DNA from: Lepidurus packardi
Taxonomy: Eukaryota; Arthropoda; Branchiopoda; Notostraca; Triopsidae
Assembly: GCA_023053545.1 (NCBI GenBank)
Contig: JAKZAN010000004.1
Span: 3,968,001-4,032,000 of the forward strand
Reading direction: 5' to 3'
DNA: 64,000 nt
The notes beneath the pieces are model-generated. The model saw only the letters and a list, made by a program, of their open reading frames with translations. It was not told where the DNA came from and searched no databases. The first letter of the stretch is position 1. Each line of letters opens with the position of its first letter. Shown one piece after another: positions 1 to 12,236 of this stretch. A program made the translations under genes and the position numbers.

Positions 1-3000
1 AGCCAACAACCCAAGCTAGCAAAACATGTTTTGTTCCAAGCAAAACTAAGTCCGTGCAAAAGGCTACGCTTGACTAGCGTGGGTCTTGGGCTGGAAGCTG
101 AAAGCTTCACTGGGGCTATTATAGGCCATCTTGTGCTCGCAATTCGCTTGTACCTATCGTCTGGTCAGTCGTTGGACTTGCTACTCGCATTTAACTCGAT
201 AACCCCTTTCCAGTCCAAGTGTATTAACTTTAACTCTCTCTCTCCAAAACGAAAAATAACGAAAAGAAAAACAAAGCTTCGTGCTTGATATTAGACTGTC
301 ATATAAGTACGTGACGCCACTTTTTTGTGGACTTTTGTCTCAGTCTCTTATCTCCATCATTTTTAATATGAAAGAAATGTGCATGGAAATGGTCCAAGCG
401 GTTACTCGCTAGTTATACAGAGATGACCATCACCAAGAATGGGATTAGACCTAATTTCCTTTTAATTAAACGTACAATTAGCTGTGTGTCACTTACAGTA
501 AGAGTACTCTAAGAATAATCAAGGTTCTTTGAGTACAAGTTAGTTAAAAGGGAGGGGAGGGGGTCTTCGGTTACTTTACAAAGTTCGTCTTAGAACCATC
601 AAGAGCCAAAAAGGAGGCAAAAGTAAAGAGCAACAGCAGGCAAACGGCGCCTAGGAAAAATCTCACAAAAAAGAAAATTGAAGGGCAAGTTTTGCCCCCC
701 CCCCCCCCCCCCTTTCTTGCTTGTAATTTCCCTTTTGCTCTTCTCAATTCTCTCCAGGCCAGCTATAAGAATCGTGATGTTATACACGGCGGCCTAATTT
801 GTCTCCAGAATGGTCTCCAAGACATTCAATTTTGTAAACCTTATTCCTTGTCTTAGTTTTGTTCTCTTTTATCTGTGAATGAATAAGTTTACGGGTATTT
901 CTCAGTTTAAGGGTATTCGAAACTCATGGTAAGATTAGAGGTGCTGGGCAGAAGAAAGAAAAGTTAAAAACCAAGGGGAAGACAGAGAGCGAAAAGGAAA
1001 GTGTAAGGAAAGGTGAGGTGAAGAGTAATTGATGGAAAAATTTGCATAGAATGAGAAGAAGGAAGGAAGGGGGCAAGGTACGAAAACCGAAACCAAACCT
1101 GTCTCTTGTCTGGCCAGCTCCAAAAGAAGCAAGAAGCAGATGCTTTGTCGGTTTTCCAAAGGTAGAAACGTAAAAAAAAATTGTGGAGTAGTTCGAGTAA
1201 GGTCTTGAGCAAGAAGCAAAGTTGTCACTGACTCGTTTGTTAACGTCTAAGCCTACACAAAGTCTGTTTTTATGTTTTGTTTATTCTAGTGAATGAAACG
1301 TTTTTTTAAATTCTATGTATACAGCTTTTAGGGGAAAAACCTGCAATTCAACGAGTTTATTATTCCGAAAACGTTGGGGCCTTCCTAAACGTGATTTTGT
1401 GCCCACATTTTTGCAAGATGTTAAGTAGAGGAGAGAGGATTTATAATGCAATGGCCCAGGTTTAAGAATCCAAATGATTTTGACCGGATTTTGTCGAGTT
1501 ACGAAAGAGTATGGTTGTGTTTATAAATGCTGCGTAGAATAGACTGAAGCTAAAATGACAGGTGAATGTAGCCTGAGGGAAAGGGGAAGCTTTTGTATGA
1601 AAGAACGAACAGAACCAAACCAAAAGTTTGCCCTTCACACATGTGCACGCTATTGGGCGCTTGGCCAAAAACTTTTGCGAGTTTTCGAACAAGTTTGCAC
1701 AACTTCCAAGTCAGGAGAATTAAACATTCCGTTTTTTCTTGAGATATTCGGTGAAGAAAGGAAAACTGCAACTTTTCCGTAGGATTGTGTGGAGTTTATA
1801 GTGATTGACCGAGTTCAGTAGGTGAAAAGCAAAAAGGAGAATACAAGTAGTTTTGTTAGGAAAGGTTTTTAAGTTGTTTTGGGAGGATTTCAAAACCCTG
1901 CTTAATTTTATGATCTCGTTGGTTAAGCATCGTTCTCGTTTCCAAGGTTATTAGGATTAATTTAGTTCGCCTCAAGCTCCTTTTTCCTACTTGCCTCATC
2001 ATATTCGTTCGGTCTTGATCTCCACTTATTCCCAATCGTAATGAGACGATTAGATCCGTACAAGGTAGAAAAAAGGCTCTGATGCTGCAGTTGAGATGAA
2101 TAAGCAAGATAAGAAGAACGAAATGTTCGTTTTCGCTTCGCGATTCCGAGCTTTCATGTGGTGAACAAACGTACAGAAATTGGCTACAAATTAGACTTTG
2201 AACTCCATAAAAGAACTAAAAAAATATTGCAAATGATTTTAAATAAAATATTTATTATATTTTAGAAAATTAGCAATAAAAAGTAAGTCTTTGATGATCA
2301 TGAAAGGATGGACATGTCGTGTGCAGGTATCGTGCGTTTCATGGGTATATTTTCAACGAAGAAGTTCAGGGTCGCGGATTTTGCGCGAATATTGGCTCAT
2401 TCATTATGCAAAAACGGGCACATGAGGGTTCCTCTTGTTACTCCTGTCTTTTTGCCCCCTGTTGCTGCTGTGTTATGAAGGGACTGATGTATTTATTCTT
2501 AAAGCATCATATTCTTTTCAAAATGAAAAAAATATCGTGAGATATGTGGGTAATTAAGAAACTATTCTCGTCTCGACCAACACGTCTCCCTCTAAACTAT
2601 AAAATCTCCAAGTTATGGATGTGTTGCTTAATTAGGGTTAAGAATGTATCGTTTAAAAGGTCTCCCACCAAGTTTTTCTAAGTTTTTCTTTCTTTTAAGC
2701 GCGTCATAAAATGTCGGTATGAGGAAGGTTTTTCAGTTTATCTGCTACGAAAGTGACGCAAGTTGGGGTCGTTTTGGGGCCCTTTTTGTCGACTCTACAG
2801 AACAAAAACTGAGGGAAAGGATAAACGTAATGAGTGACAGTCATGTAGGAAAAGTTCATTAAGGAAATTTTTAAGAAATTCTCTGTGGAGGTTGTGACTC
2901 ATAATAACTCGAATTAATAGTAATTCTAAGCCTTTGTTCGTTTTTTTTTATTTTTCGTTTCTATTTCTTTAAAAGCATTTAGGATTCAAGATTCGAAATT

Positions 3001-6000
3001 GGGCTCGTTTAGACTTGAAGGGAATTTTAGAGAAGATCCCAGGATCGGATTGATTAGTGAAATGGGACCTTGGGCGATGAGGAAATGCCTGGAATTTGTG
3101 CATTTTGTAAAAGGCGAGACATTAAGTAGGTCTGAAGCTTCATTAATGGAAGCTCAGGCAATTGAACGGCTAGAACGTGCCTTTTCGAACCGTGGTTTTG
3201 TTAGAGCTTTAGAAAGCATCGGTAGGCAACTTTTTAATTTCTGGTTCGAGTGTCGAGAACCAGCATTTGGCGGGTAAATGCTAAAGGAAACGCCCTGGGA
3301 TTTTTTTCATTTTTTTTTTTACAGTAGAAATCTTACGCTCAACTTTCAGTGGCGATTAATTGACGGACAGCTTCGAGAAGAATTTTTATCGAAAAACAAG
3401 TTGATGAATGGAAGCCTTTGTTTAGGATTTTATTTTGGGGTAGGTCCATATCAGTTTTGAATGGCTTGGGGAGTTTGAAGAGACCATTGACGACCATAGC
3501 AGCTTGGTATTTGGAGGGTATTTTGGCTTCCAAGGTATGTTAAAAGTAAATTGAATGAGTGCTGTGTTGGCTGCTTGTCTTAGGCCTGTCTTTATCTTGA
3601 GATTCAACAGCACCGAACCCAGGAAAAAGAGAAAGAATGGCTGACGTGGAAACTTTCAAGGAAGAAATTCCGCGATATAACTTTTCAGCTTGCTCGACCG
3701 TTTTTTTATCCCTCTCTGGCTGACGCAAGGCCTGCAAAAATACAAACGAGTCGTTTGAATACAAACGCTAATGCGGAAAGTTAGTTTTACATGGGAAATT
3801 TTTTTTAAAGAAGTTTTGCATTGTAGGATTTTAGCCCCCTGTTAGAAAATGTTTGGAAAATTTCGCATAAAAAACGCAAAATTGTTAACAAATAAGAATT
3901 TGTTTGAAGCTAGAGGAAATTTTGAAAAGATAAGAGTTATTTTTCTTTAAATAATGTAAGCAGGGCTAAACTATTGGGTAATTTAGAAGTAGCCTAGACA
4001 CTACACAAAGCTCTGGATGGAATTACAATGCAGACAATGCAATCTCGAATTTAAATACGCATGCAGGTACAATTTAAATTCATTGGTCCTAATTTGCATA
4101 AATTAGTTGACTGGAATTACAATTTTAAAAATGTCTTTGTGTAGGTTAATAGAAAGCTCAGTTCCTTATAGGATTTGCTATACTTGTAATCCAGGAGAAT
4201 TAATATTGTTGTATGTTAATGCAATGCATAAAGTAGAATTATTTTTTAAAAAGAAAATAACTTTAATCTCTTGCTTACAAACTTTTAAGGAAAAAAAATG
4301 AAATTTCTTTCCTTCAGTTTCTACCTCGAAATATTTACTCGCCTAAACTTGTCGAAATGTTCAAGAAGAGGACAAAAATTCCAGGGAAGGGAAACTCAAA
4401 TGGGGAGTGGCGTTGTTTTATTTTATTTTATTTTGGTGGTAGGAAGAGGGAATGGAGACCATCCAGATGTGCAGAAAATTAGTGTCTTTTTCTCAACTTT
4501 CCTGGGTTTCACCGGAATGATTTTATTTTTATTTTTTTTTTCTCCCTGCAATTATAGGGTCATTGAGCCATGTGTTTTTCGTTTTGCATTGAAGCAGGAA
4601 ATTTTGGAGGGGAATAAAAGCTTCTTTTAAGTAGGGGTAAAATTGGTAAATTAAGGTTTCTGGGGGGTGACAATTTTGGAAGCGTGTTTCCCGTCTTCTG
4701 TTACTACTTTCGGTTTCCAATTTTAAAAGAAACTGGAAAAGGGAGGTAGGGGGGACAACAAACTTTTATAGTGTATGTATCTTGAGTGTTGGATCCACAA
4801 TCCTTGGGGTTTTTATGGCCATTAAAGTTTACAGTTCGGGGGTTTTGGAGGGAAAACAAGACGATTTGATAAGGCAATTTTAGTCAGTTGTTGGGCTGTG
4901 GAAAGCAGAGAAGCAGCTGAGATTTTTGTATTTTTCTAAAGGGGAAGGTATTGTTGTCTAGGGGGTGTGAGCCGGTTGTTTTGGGGGGAGACTAAAAAGA
5001 GACGGATAATGGTATCATAGTTCAGGATTAGAGGTATATCCTGTGTGGAAATAACCTTTCGGATATGGGTCTTTCGGTTCTGGTTGTTAGCAATTCGAGG
5101 AAAGCATCAAGTAGAACTATTGTTGTCCAGGCTATTGTTGGCCTTAACCACATCACACGACTTTGTGACATTATGTCGTCTGGGCTTTTGTGCTTTTCGG
5201 AGGTTCCAAAGTTACAACTTTAGAGGTCAGGTTATTTGTGGACTTTTTTTTTCGTCTTCATGAAGATTTCCTGGCTTTTTTGCAGAACTGGAAGTGTTAG
5301 AAAAGCATGTTCTTGTGGTAGTTTGTCGTTGAACGCTATATGGCCGTAAATAAGGATCAGCCAGGTGAGATAAAGGCGAGAAGGTAAAAGAGAGAGTCTG
5401 GCTAAGAGTAAAGAGAGAGAGAGATAAAGACTGTGAGAATGGGAATAAGGAAAGGAGGACAAAGGAAGAGGTAGTTTTGGGGGGCCTTGTGGCTTTGAAA
5501 GAGAGAGAGAGAGAAAAAAAAGGGTCCTAAGAACTGACCATTCACCTTCAGGTTATGGGGCATTGGCAAGAAAGACAACTTTGGAAACTTGAAAGTTCTT
5601 AAATTTTCGAGGAAAAGTCAAGGTAGAGCAAAATTGGCACTGCGAAATGGAATTGAAGATGGAACTCTATTGGTGACGTCCGATTTTTTTCTCGATTTTA
5701 GAGTGTTTCAATCCTAAAAAGGGAATTTTTCGTTCTAAAAGGTCGCTGTTTGGAAAGAAGAAAGATTACGGAATCATGTCGAGTGGGAAGCTGAATCATA
5801 CTGCGAATTAGAAGCTCATATTGTCTAAATGGGTGACGTCATTTCTTCAACTTTTCCTCATATATATATGTTTTTTTTGCAATTTTTCACTTAAATGTAC
5901 GAAAATATAGTTCTTTTGTTTGAAAAGAGTGTTGTGTAGTTGAACAAACATTTAAGAGTAGGTCAGGTTGCACTTGTGTTTGTTTGGTCGTTCGTGTCAG

Positions 6001-6600
6001 CTTTTGTGCGGTCATCGCCATGACGTAATCAAATGTCTTGTCAGGTTGTTAGCGGAGCTTCGTGGAAAATTCGCTTCGCGTTTTTTGACTAGCGTATTTA
6101 CTTGGAATCTGCTGGGAATCACTATGGAAATTTGCTGGAAATTATGCAGCTTGAGTTTTATATTTTGGGGAAAACTCAATTTAAAAGAGCGAACAACTTG
6201 AAAGCATAGCGTTGACCAAATTCATCCCTAAATGAAGAAGACGAGCTACTCAAAAGGAGTTTCCCTCAAATAGACTGTATTTATTCCTATCCATAGTGTT
6301 TCTTTTTGTTTTCAATCATGAGAATTACAATAATAGTTCATTTCACTTCGTATGGATTTCAGTTCTCTAAAATTTCATATAATAGGATTTTAATTGTCTA
6401 TGCAATAAAGGAATATTTCTCCTGGGCATTTTACCCCCAAAGCAAACGCAAATTCTAACAAATTCAACCAACGTCATTTTTACCCCGTTTTAAAAAGTTT
6501 TGTTCTTATTGTGCAGTCGTTCCTATTTGCCACATTTGTTACTGGTTTAATCAAAGGAAACTTATTTGCAAAAACGTCACGTTGACTGAGAACTGGCAAA
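1..6600. other. upstream non-coding DNA, no gene recognised
   Basis: AT-rich DNA broken by short homopolymers, including an 18-base C run at 695-712. All ORFs here are short and lack any recognisable domain or codon bias. Several antisense ORFs around 935-1230 are by-products of purine-rich + strand sequence. A perfect TGACGTCA palindrome lies at 5834-5841 and octamer motifs (ATTTGCAT) near 1038 and 4093. It could be intergenic or the long first intron of the Fat-like gene, whose non-coding first exon was not identified. Confidence 0.6.
695..712. repeat. poly-C homopolymer (18 C)
   Basis: Uninterrupted run of C on the + strand. Similar long G or C runs occur at 14604-14617, 28448-28462, 47280-47293, 53295-53309 and 57261-57275, so poly-G/C tracts of 14-18 bases are a recurring feature of this genome. 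Such runs are also prone to length errors in assembly. Confidence 0.9.
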
Positions 6601-6627
6601 TTTGCACAAGTTTTGTCGTCACAGGAC

Positions 6628-7328
6628 ATTTGCATATAATTGACAGGATTTTCATCTTAACGGCAATGTCAATATGAAACCCGTTTTTTTGTCAGCTTAG
6701 CGTGTTTAAAACCCAAAAGAACTACTTTTAAGGGGGAAAAAAAGAAAAGACCTTGTTGGTAGGCAACAGGTGGGTTGGCTTGACAGAATTCGGGGAATTA
6801 CGATCTTCTAAGGTCGGGGTGGGTGGGTGGGGGGGGGACTTTGGGGGTAATGTGGGTTGTCCCGGCGCTCGAGTTTTTACTAAAGCTAAGGACTTATCTG
6901 TCCGGCATTTGCATCCAAATGAGACACCTTGTCTGTTTTAATCATATGGAAATCGGGGCAGGCAGAGAGCTTGCTATATAGCTGCTGCCAAAAGCTCAAG
7001 AGAACAGCAGTTCAAGATCACGAAAGCCTCAATTAAGCTCTCCCTCCGTGACGTCTTTCCCAACCCCCGTTGGATCGCTCCGAATCTCCTTGAATGCAAA
7101 GCCTTGAATGCGAGCAGGACCTTACTCGACTTTTGGCGCGCTGATCATTGAATGAAGAAACCCTCATTTGCATGGGCGGGAAAGACCGAGACCGAGTCAT
7201 CACTTGCACGCTCCCAAGTGATGGAAAGGAGGGCGGATGAGTCAAAAAGCCACACTGTGCTCATGGCATGGTCTTTCTCTTGCTTCTTTTGTATATGTAG
7301 GTGTGTGTGTGACCGATATTATGCAAAT
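6628..7328. promoter_or_regulatory. cluster of four octamer (POU-type) motifs with a GC box; candidate enhancer or promoter
   Basis: Perfect ATTTGCAT occurs at 6628-6635, 6907-6914 and 7166-7173, and its reverse complement ATGCAAAT at 7321-7328. The third copy abuts GGGCGGG at 7174-7180. A TATATAG element lies near 6973 and the 7020-7260 stretch is more GC-rich than its surroundings. The octamer is the known target of POU-domain factors. With this base composition about 0.04 copies would be expected by chance in 700 bp (simple composition estimate). It lies about 8.5 kb upstream of the coding start. A regulatory role, or a promoter and non-coding first exon here, is inference. Confidence 0.4.
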
Positions 7329-10300
7329 CACAACAGCTCTTTCATTTTTTTAAAAAATTTATTCAGTAAAAAAGTTAAAAGAGCCGGCAAAAGTAGAAAA
7401 GATTAGTCAGGTGTGCCGGAAATGACGATATACGATATGCAACATCCGTTGCAGAGCCAGAGACGACTGAAAGGAAAAAAAGAGAAAAAAAAGGACACCC
7501 TAAAACCCTGTCAATCGAAGAAATCTCTTACCCGTCTTAAGCAAGCATAGACGACGGCGATCTCGTGTTTCTTTTTCATTTTCTATCAGTTGGCGCAATA
7601 AAAGTCGGATCCAGTAACCTTTTCTTGCGCCGCTGTAGTCTCAGGCTCCCCTTTTTATGTCCCTTTGCCTGGAAATGGAGGCTCGGATTATCTGTGATAC
7701 GTTGTAAGTAATCAATTTTTGGCGTTATTGGAGGGTTCACCTTTGTCGCTAGAGTTATTACTGGGATAAAGTTTAATCAGACACTATGGGACACGGCGTG
7801 AAACATTTCATATTATCTGTTAGCAGCTCAGTTTTATCTTGAACTAATTGTATTTCTTTTATTTGTGGACCTTTATTTCCTTTCTTTATTCCTTCACCAA
7901 TTTGTATGTTGTTAGTGCACACGGTCTTGTGTACTAACACTAGAAGGAGTTAGCTTTGTTTTGCATGTTTCATCATGAAAAGTAATGCCGTAAAGATTCG
8001 GAACTTTGGTTCAAAGTTCTGCAATGTGGCTATTTTATTTTAACTGCCTGGTTACTTGTTCACGAGACATGAAAGATTTAAGCGCGGTAAACATGGTTTC
8101 ACACATCTGTCCTAAGAGTTATGAGTATGACTAAAAGCCAGCGACAAAGGTAATGATTGTCCTATTCACATCTGTCAGCACGTATGACAAAAGGGGTTGG
8201 CCGTTACTATTTATCGATTTGCTACGCTGTTTTCCTGCACTGCATCCTTATGCCATTTCTGAGTTACAAGCCAGTTCGTCTTTCATATTTTGCCGTTTGG
8301 TTTTTTCTCCTTTTTTCCTGGGGAATTTTTCTTCGAGATTCTTCGTTTTTAGGAAACATGTCGTAGTTCTTAGCTAAGCTTTGATCTGCTATATGCTCTT
8401 CAAACGATTAAAAAAAATATATGAAGTTTTATCACCTGTGTAAACGCGACCCCTCTGAGCTTTACTGTACTTCCAGATTTGTCGTTTTAACATAGGATTT
8501 GCAAACTTATGCGCTCCAAAATTCAAGTTGATAAGTTATACTTAAAATCAGAATAATAATTGTAATATTGCAAGTAAAGTATTATAAAAGGGATTGCAAA
8601 TTTAAGTACAATAAAAGTAGTATAAAGCTATAAATACATAACAAAATAGGTAAAAAATTAGTAGAAAAGTAAGAAATAAGTAAAAAAAAAATAAAAATAA
8701 TAATATTAGATTACTAAGTTAAATTGCAATAAATTACTTTAAAAAACAAGAATAAAGAAACTACTTGCATCAGTAGAGTTTAATCGGCTTTCCTTCCTTT
8801 CTTCTCTTCGTTTTGGTTTCTTTCTCCTATAGAATAATTTTCGCATATCCCGTGGTTGAAAAGTAAAACTGACTCGGGGAAAACAAAAAACGATTTGAAC
8901 TTGGTTCGCTTTTAAGTAGCGTGAAATGAGAAAAACCTTGTCAAGTGCCTATTTTGTCGTTCTGTTTTAACCTGTGGGATAGTAGGATGATCGAGAAGGT
9001 GAATTAGCGTGATTCGCAGGTTCGATGTGTTATCGTGAATCACTTGAAGGCGTAGAATGTAGGAAATCCCCGGTCGCATGGAAAGTAGGTTGGATAGCTT
9101 TTCAGGGCTTTCCTTTCCCCCCACTGATTCCCTTGCTTTCGTCTGTCCCTGACAATTACGAACACTACTCCGTTTCCTCCTTTGGAGAGAGGCAAAGTTT
9201 GCTGCTCTTCCCTTTCCAATCAGTTTGATACGAGGTTTTGGTATCAACCCCTGTTGAACTTAGCAAAACCTTAAGAGAGAGAGAGAGGGATGCTGCGAGC
9301 GATGAGTTGAGAGTCGCAGTTTCCGAATGAAGATGCCGAGGGGTCGTCGAGGGCGCTGAAGGGGAATCAAGCATGCCTAAAGAGCAAAGAGTGTGTTTCC
9401 ATATATGTGGGGTGAGTCATCCACCCCCTAACCCTGCATGTGCATACCGAAATAGTAGTGGATTTGCAATTTGCGATTCGTCGCTTAATTTGAGGATTGT
9501 TTGCGCTCCCAGCATCCAAGCACAATTCAAAACAAGACAGGCGATCAAAGACGCGCACACCATTTCCCTTTAATTGCACATGAGAGAGTCGATCCAATCG
9601 AAATAGGTCTTTCTCGCTCCCAGGGAAAAAACTTAATTAGCTGCCTTGGAATCGTGCCTATCTTTCTATCGTGGGCCTGAAAGGAGGCGCGGACAGGCAC
9701 ACATGTGCCGTGAAAAAAGAAGAAGAAAAGGGAGAGGGAGAAAATGCGAGATGTAGGAAAAGGGGATTGAGGGGGTGAACTATTGTTGGCAAGCATTGGA
9801 AGAACGGTATATAGAAGCACCAAAGCTTTAAGGGGGTTTGCGAAGAGGGGAGGATACCAGTGACTCCCGCCCCCCTTTTGCTCTTGCTCCCTCCTTTGTA
9901 GTAGTAGTTGCAGGGGAGGTTCAACAATTTCACCCTGGGGGAAATATCTGCGGGGTCGAAAAGATGGATATGGCATTCCGAGTTTTGGTGTAAAGCTTCC
10001 AAGCTTTTCCCCCCCTCTCCCAGGTGGCTTGTGTGTGCCGTATGTTGGATTGTTCTGATTCAGTTAGGAAGTTAAGAATTGATAGCGTTTTTTAACATTT
10101 GTTAAGGGGTAAAGGGACAGGTGACGGAAGGGAGGTTTGAATTGGACTTGAGCATGAGCTACTTCCGACCCTTAATCCTGAATCGATATGAAACGATTGA
10201 AGTGTGGTTGTGTTTATCGGAGTTTAGATAGATCCTTGAGGCTTCGTTAATTGACGGGACGTGACGTGTATAAAACTAGTATAAAATAGTAAAAAAAAAT

Positions 10301-11290
10301 AGTTAAAGGAAAAGTTTGCGAGCCGAAGTTTGCGAAATAGCCGATAAGTGTAGGAACTTTGAGGAGTGGAAGGGGTAGAAATGTCGGTAGCTTTAATGCT
10401 TCATTTTTCGTATTTCGGTGGGAAAACAGTTACCCGTCTGTTGTAATAATCTATGTTTTGATAATTTTTGCTGAATTTGTTTTACGAGTCACTGCGTGTG
10501 GCGGAATGAAGCGGATTTTTTCACAGCGAACTTAAACGTGGATTAGAACGTTTGTATCATTAGCCCAGTTTTGACTATATTGCTGTGTATTTTATTTACG
10601 TACGAGGACTATAAACAACTTTCGTAGACTGTAAAAAGAAATGGGATTCATTTTAACGGGAAATGTGTTATTTTGTACAATTTCCTAAATGTAATCTTCA
10701 TTTCCAGTATTTTGTGTCTTTGTACGAATAGCAAGAATGCATGAAAACCAAATTCCGCAAATTCATTTACATTTTTTAAATGCATTCTGCATTTTAGTTT
10801 TATAAATATTGTCTTGCATAAAAGGTAAGAGATACTTTTTTTTCAGTCTAGATTGAAAATTACTATATATCTTAGGAATCGATACGGCTTCCCATCACAA
10901 CTAAGAAATTTGATAGGAAATCTTTGTGGGAAACAAATGGGTGAGAACCGGAGAATTCGACACTAGTGTTCAGTTGCTATAATGATTAATGCAAGTTGGC
11001 ATGTTGGTTTGTTCAGACAATTATTCTGCTGTTAACTATCACAAGTTGATTTGAAATAAAGACTATAAATTGCCGGACATTTTAATGCAATGTACTTTTT
11101 ATCGATAATCCAGTAAAGTATCGACCTAAACGTTCGCTGAGACATTAATTCGCAAATATTTTGATACCAGTATAGTTTCTTTACCTAGTCGTCCCTGAGT
11201 TAAACTATCTATGTCCAATGTCCCTCACTTTTGGTTGAAAATTCAGCACACAAATAGAGAAAAGTTTGGAAACTTGATTTGCTTCAGTTT

Positions 11291-11363
11291 GTATCAATCT
11301 AAGATCAGTCTGTGTCTTAGATTGTATGTGTATAAACACACACATTCTAAGACAAATCGATAC
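11291..11363. repeat. imperfect inverted repeat / hairpin
   Basis: The arm 11314-11331 is complementary to 11336-11353 at 16 of 18 positions with a 4-nt loop. Outside it, 11291-11300 can pair with 11354-11363 if a 13-nt bulge (11301-11313) is allowed. A further partial copy of the CTAAGACAAA arm lies near 11424. It may be a short palindromic repeat or a hairpin-forming transcript. No coding function is seen. Confidence 0.55.
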
Positions 11364-12025
11364 CAACGATGGATACGAATTAAAGACCAGATCAAGTTTG
11401 TCAAGTATGTACACATACAGCCTAAGACAAACAGTGGAGATCCAGGATGGTTTCGAGTTCTCATCCCTTACTAAAATCCCATCTGTTAGTCGTCAAGGCA
11501 CGAAACGAACGGGCATTCTATAAAGAAAAAAGTTTAACCTTGGCCCCATCGGAAAAGTCTGTGGCGCGAAAGATTTTCTTGTCTGGAGTTGGCATTGGGA
11601 GTGAAGGATAGGTTCAATTAGAGTTTCATTCAAGTTAAACTCCTTTCGTGGGTTCTTTGGTGCTAACTTCGAGTGAGAGAAGGAGATAAAAGAGTGGTCG
11701 ACGCTCTACGTGTATTTGTATTGTTTCGTACTATCGCGTTTACAGACGACCGTGTGGCGTATAGGGAACAGTCGATTATTTGAGCAGAGCTTTCGGCCTT
11801 GTTATTGCCATACATGGTCACCAAAAGCTGCTCCTACCACGCTTCAAAAAGACCTTGCCAGTTTCAGGAGCTCTCGGTCAGTCATGCATTCATTACTCAA
11901 AATGTGCTACGTGTCTACATTCACAAAACTCGCTAAACTTCCCTTCGCCTTAAAAGAGGTTTACACTGCAAAAAATTGCTGATTAGCTGTCATCTTTTTA
12001 TGTCAATAAAGAAATGATCAAATAT

Positions 12026-12236
12026 GGACCAAATTGTAATAGTACAATGTAAAAAAGGTTACTTTGAAGATAAATTCACTGTTGAAATTTTATAAGATTA
12101 CAAATAAAATTGGGTTATGCCAACTAAATGAAATGGTAAAAATGGGACCAAATTATAATAATACAATATAAAATAAAGAATCTGAAAGGAAGTTCACAGT
12201 TGAAATCTTATTAGATTACAAATAACATTGGGTAAG
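12026..12236. repeat. two-copy tandem duplication, period about 119 bp
   Basis: Copies at 12026-12117 and 12145-12236 both begin GGACCAAATT, continue with TAATA-TACAAT-TAAAA, share TTCAC-GTTGAAAT-TTAT-AGATTACAAATAA and end at CATTGGGT or AATTGGGT. Divergence is moderate, with about one mismatch in five bases. Both copies are AT-rich and have no open frame. Confidence 0.7.

Noticed and set aside
9545-10002. Two overlapping minus-strand ORFs of 143 and 114 codons
   Set aside because: Low-complexity Pro/Ser/Phe sequence opposite a purine-rich tract; two frames open together is typical of composition bias.
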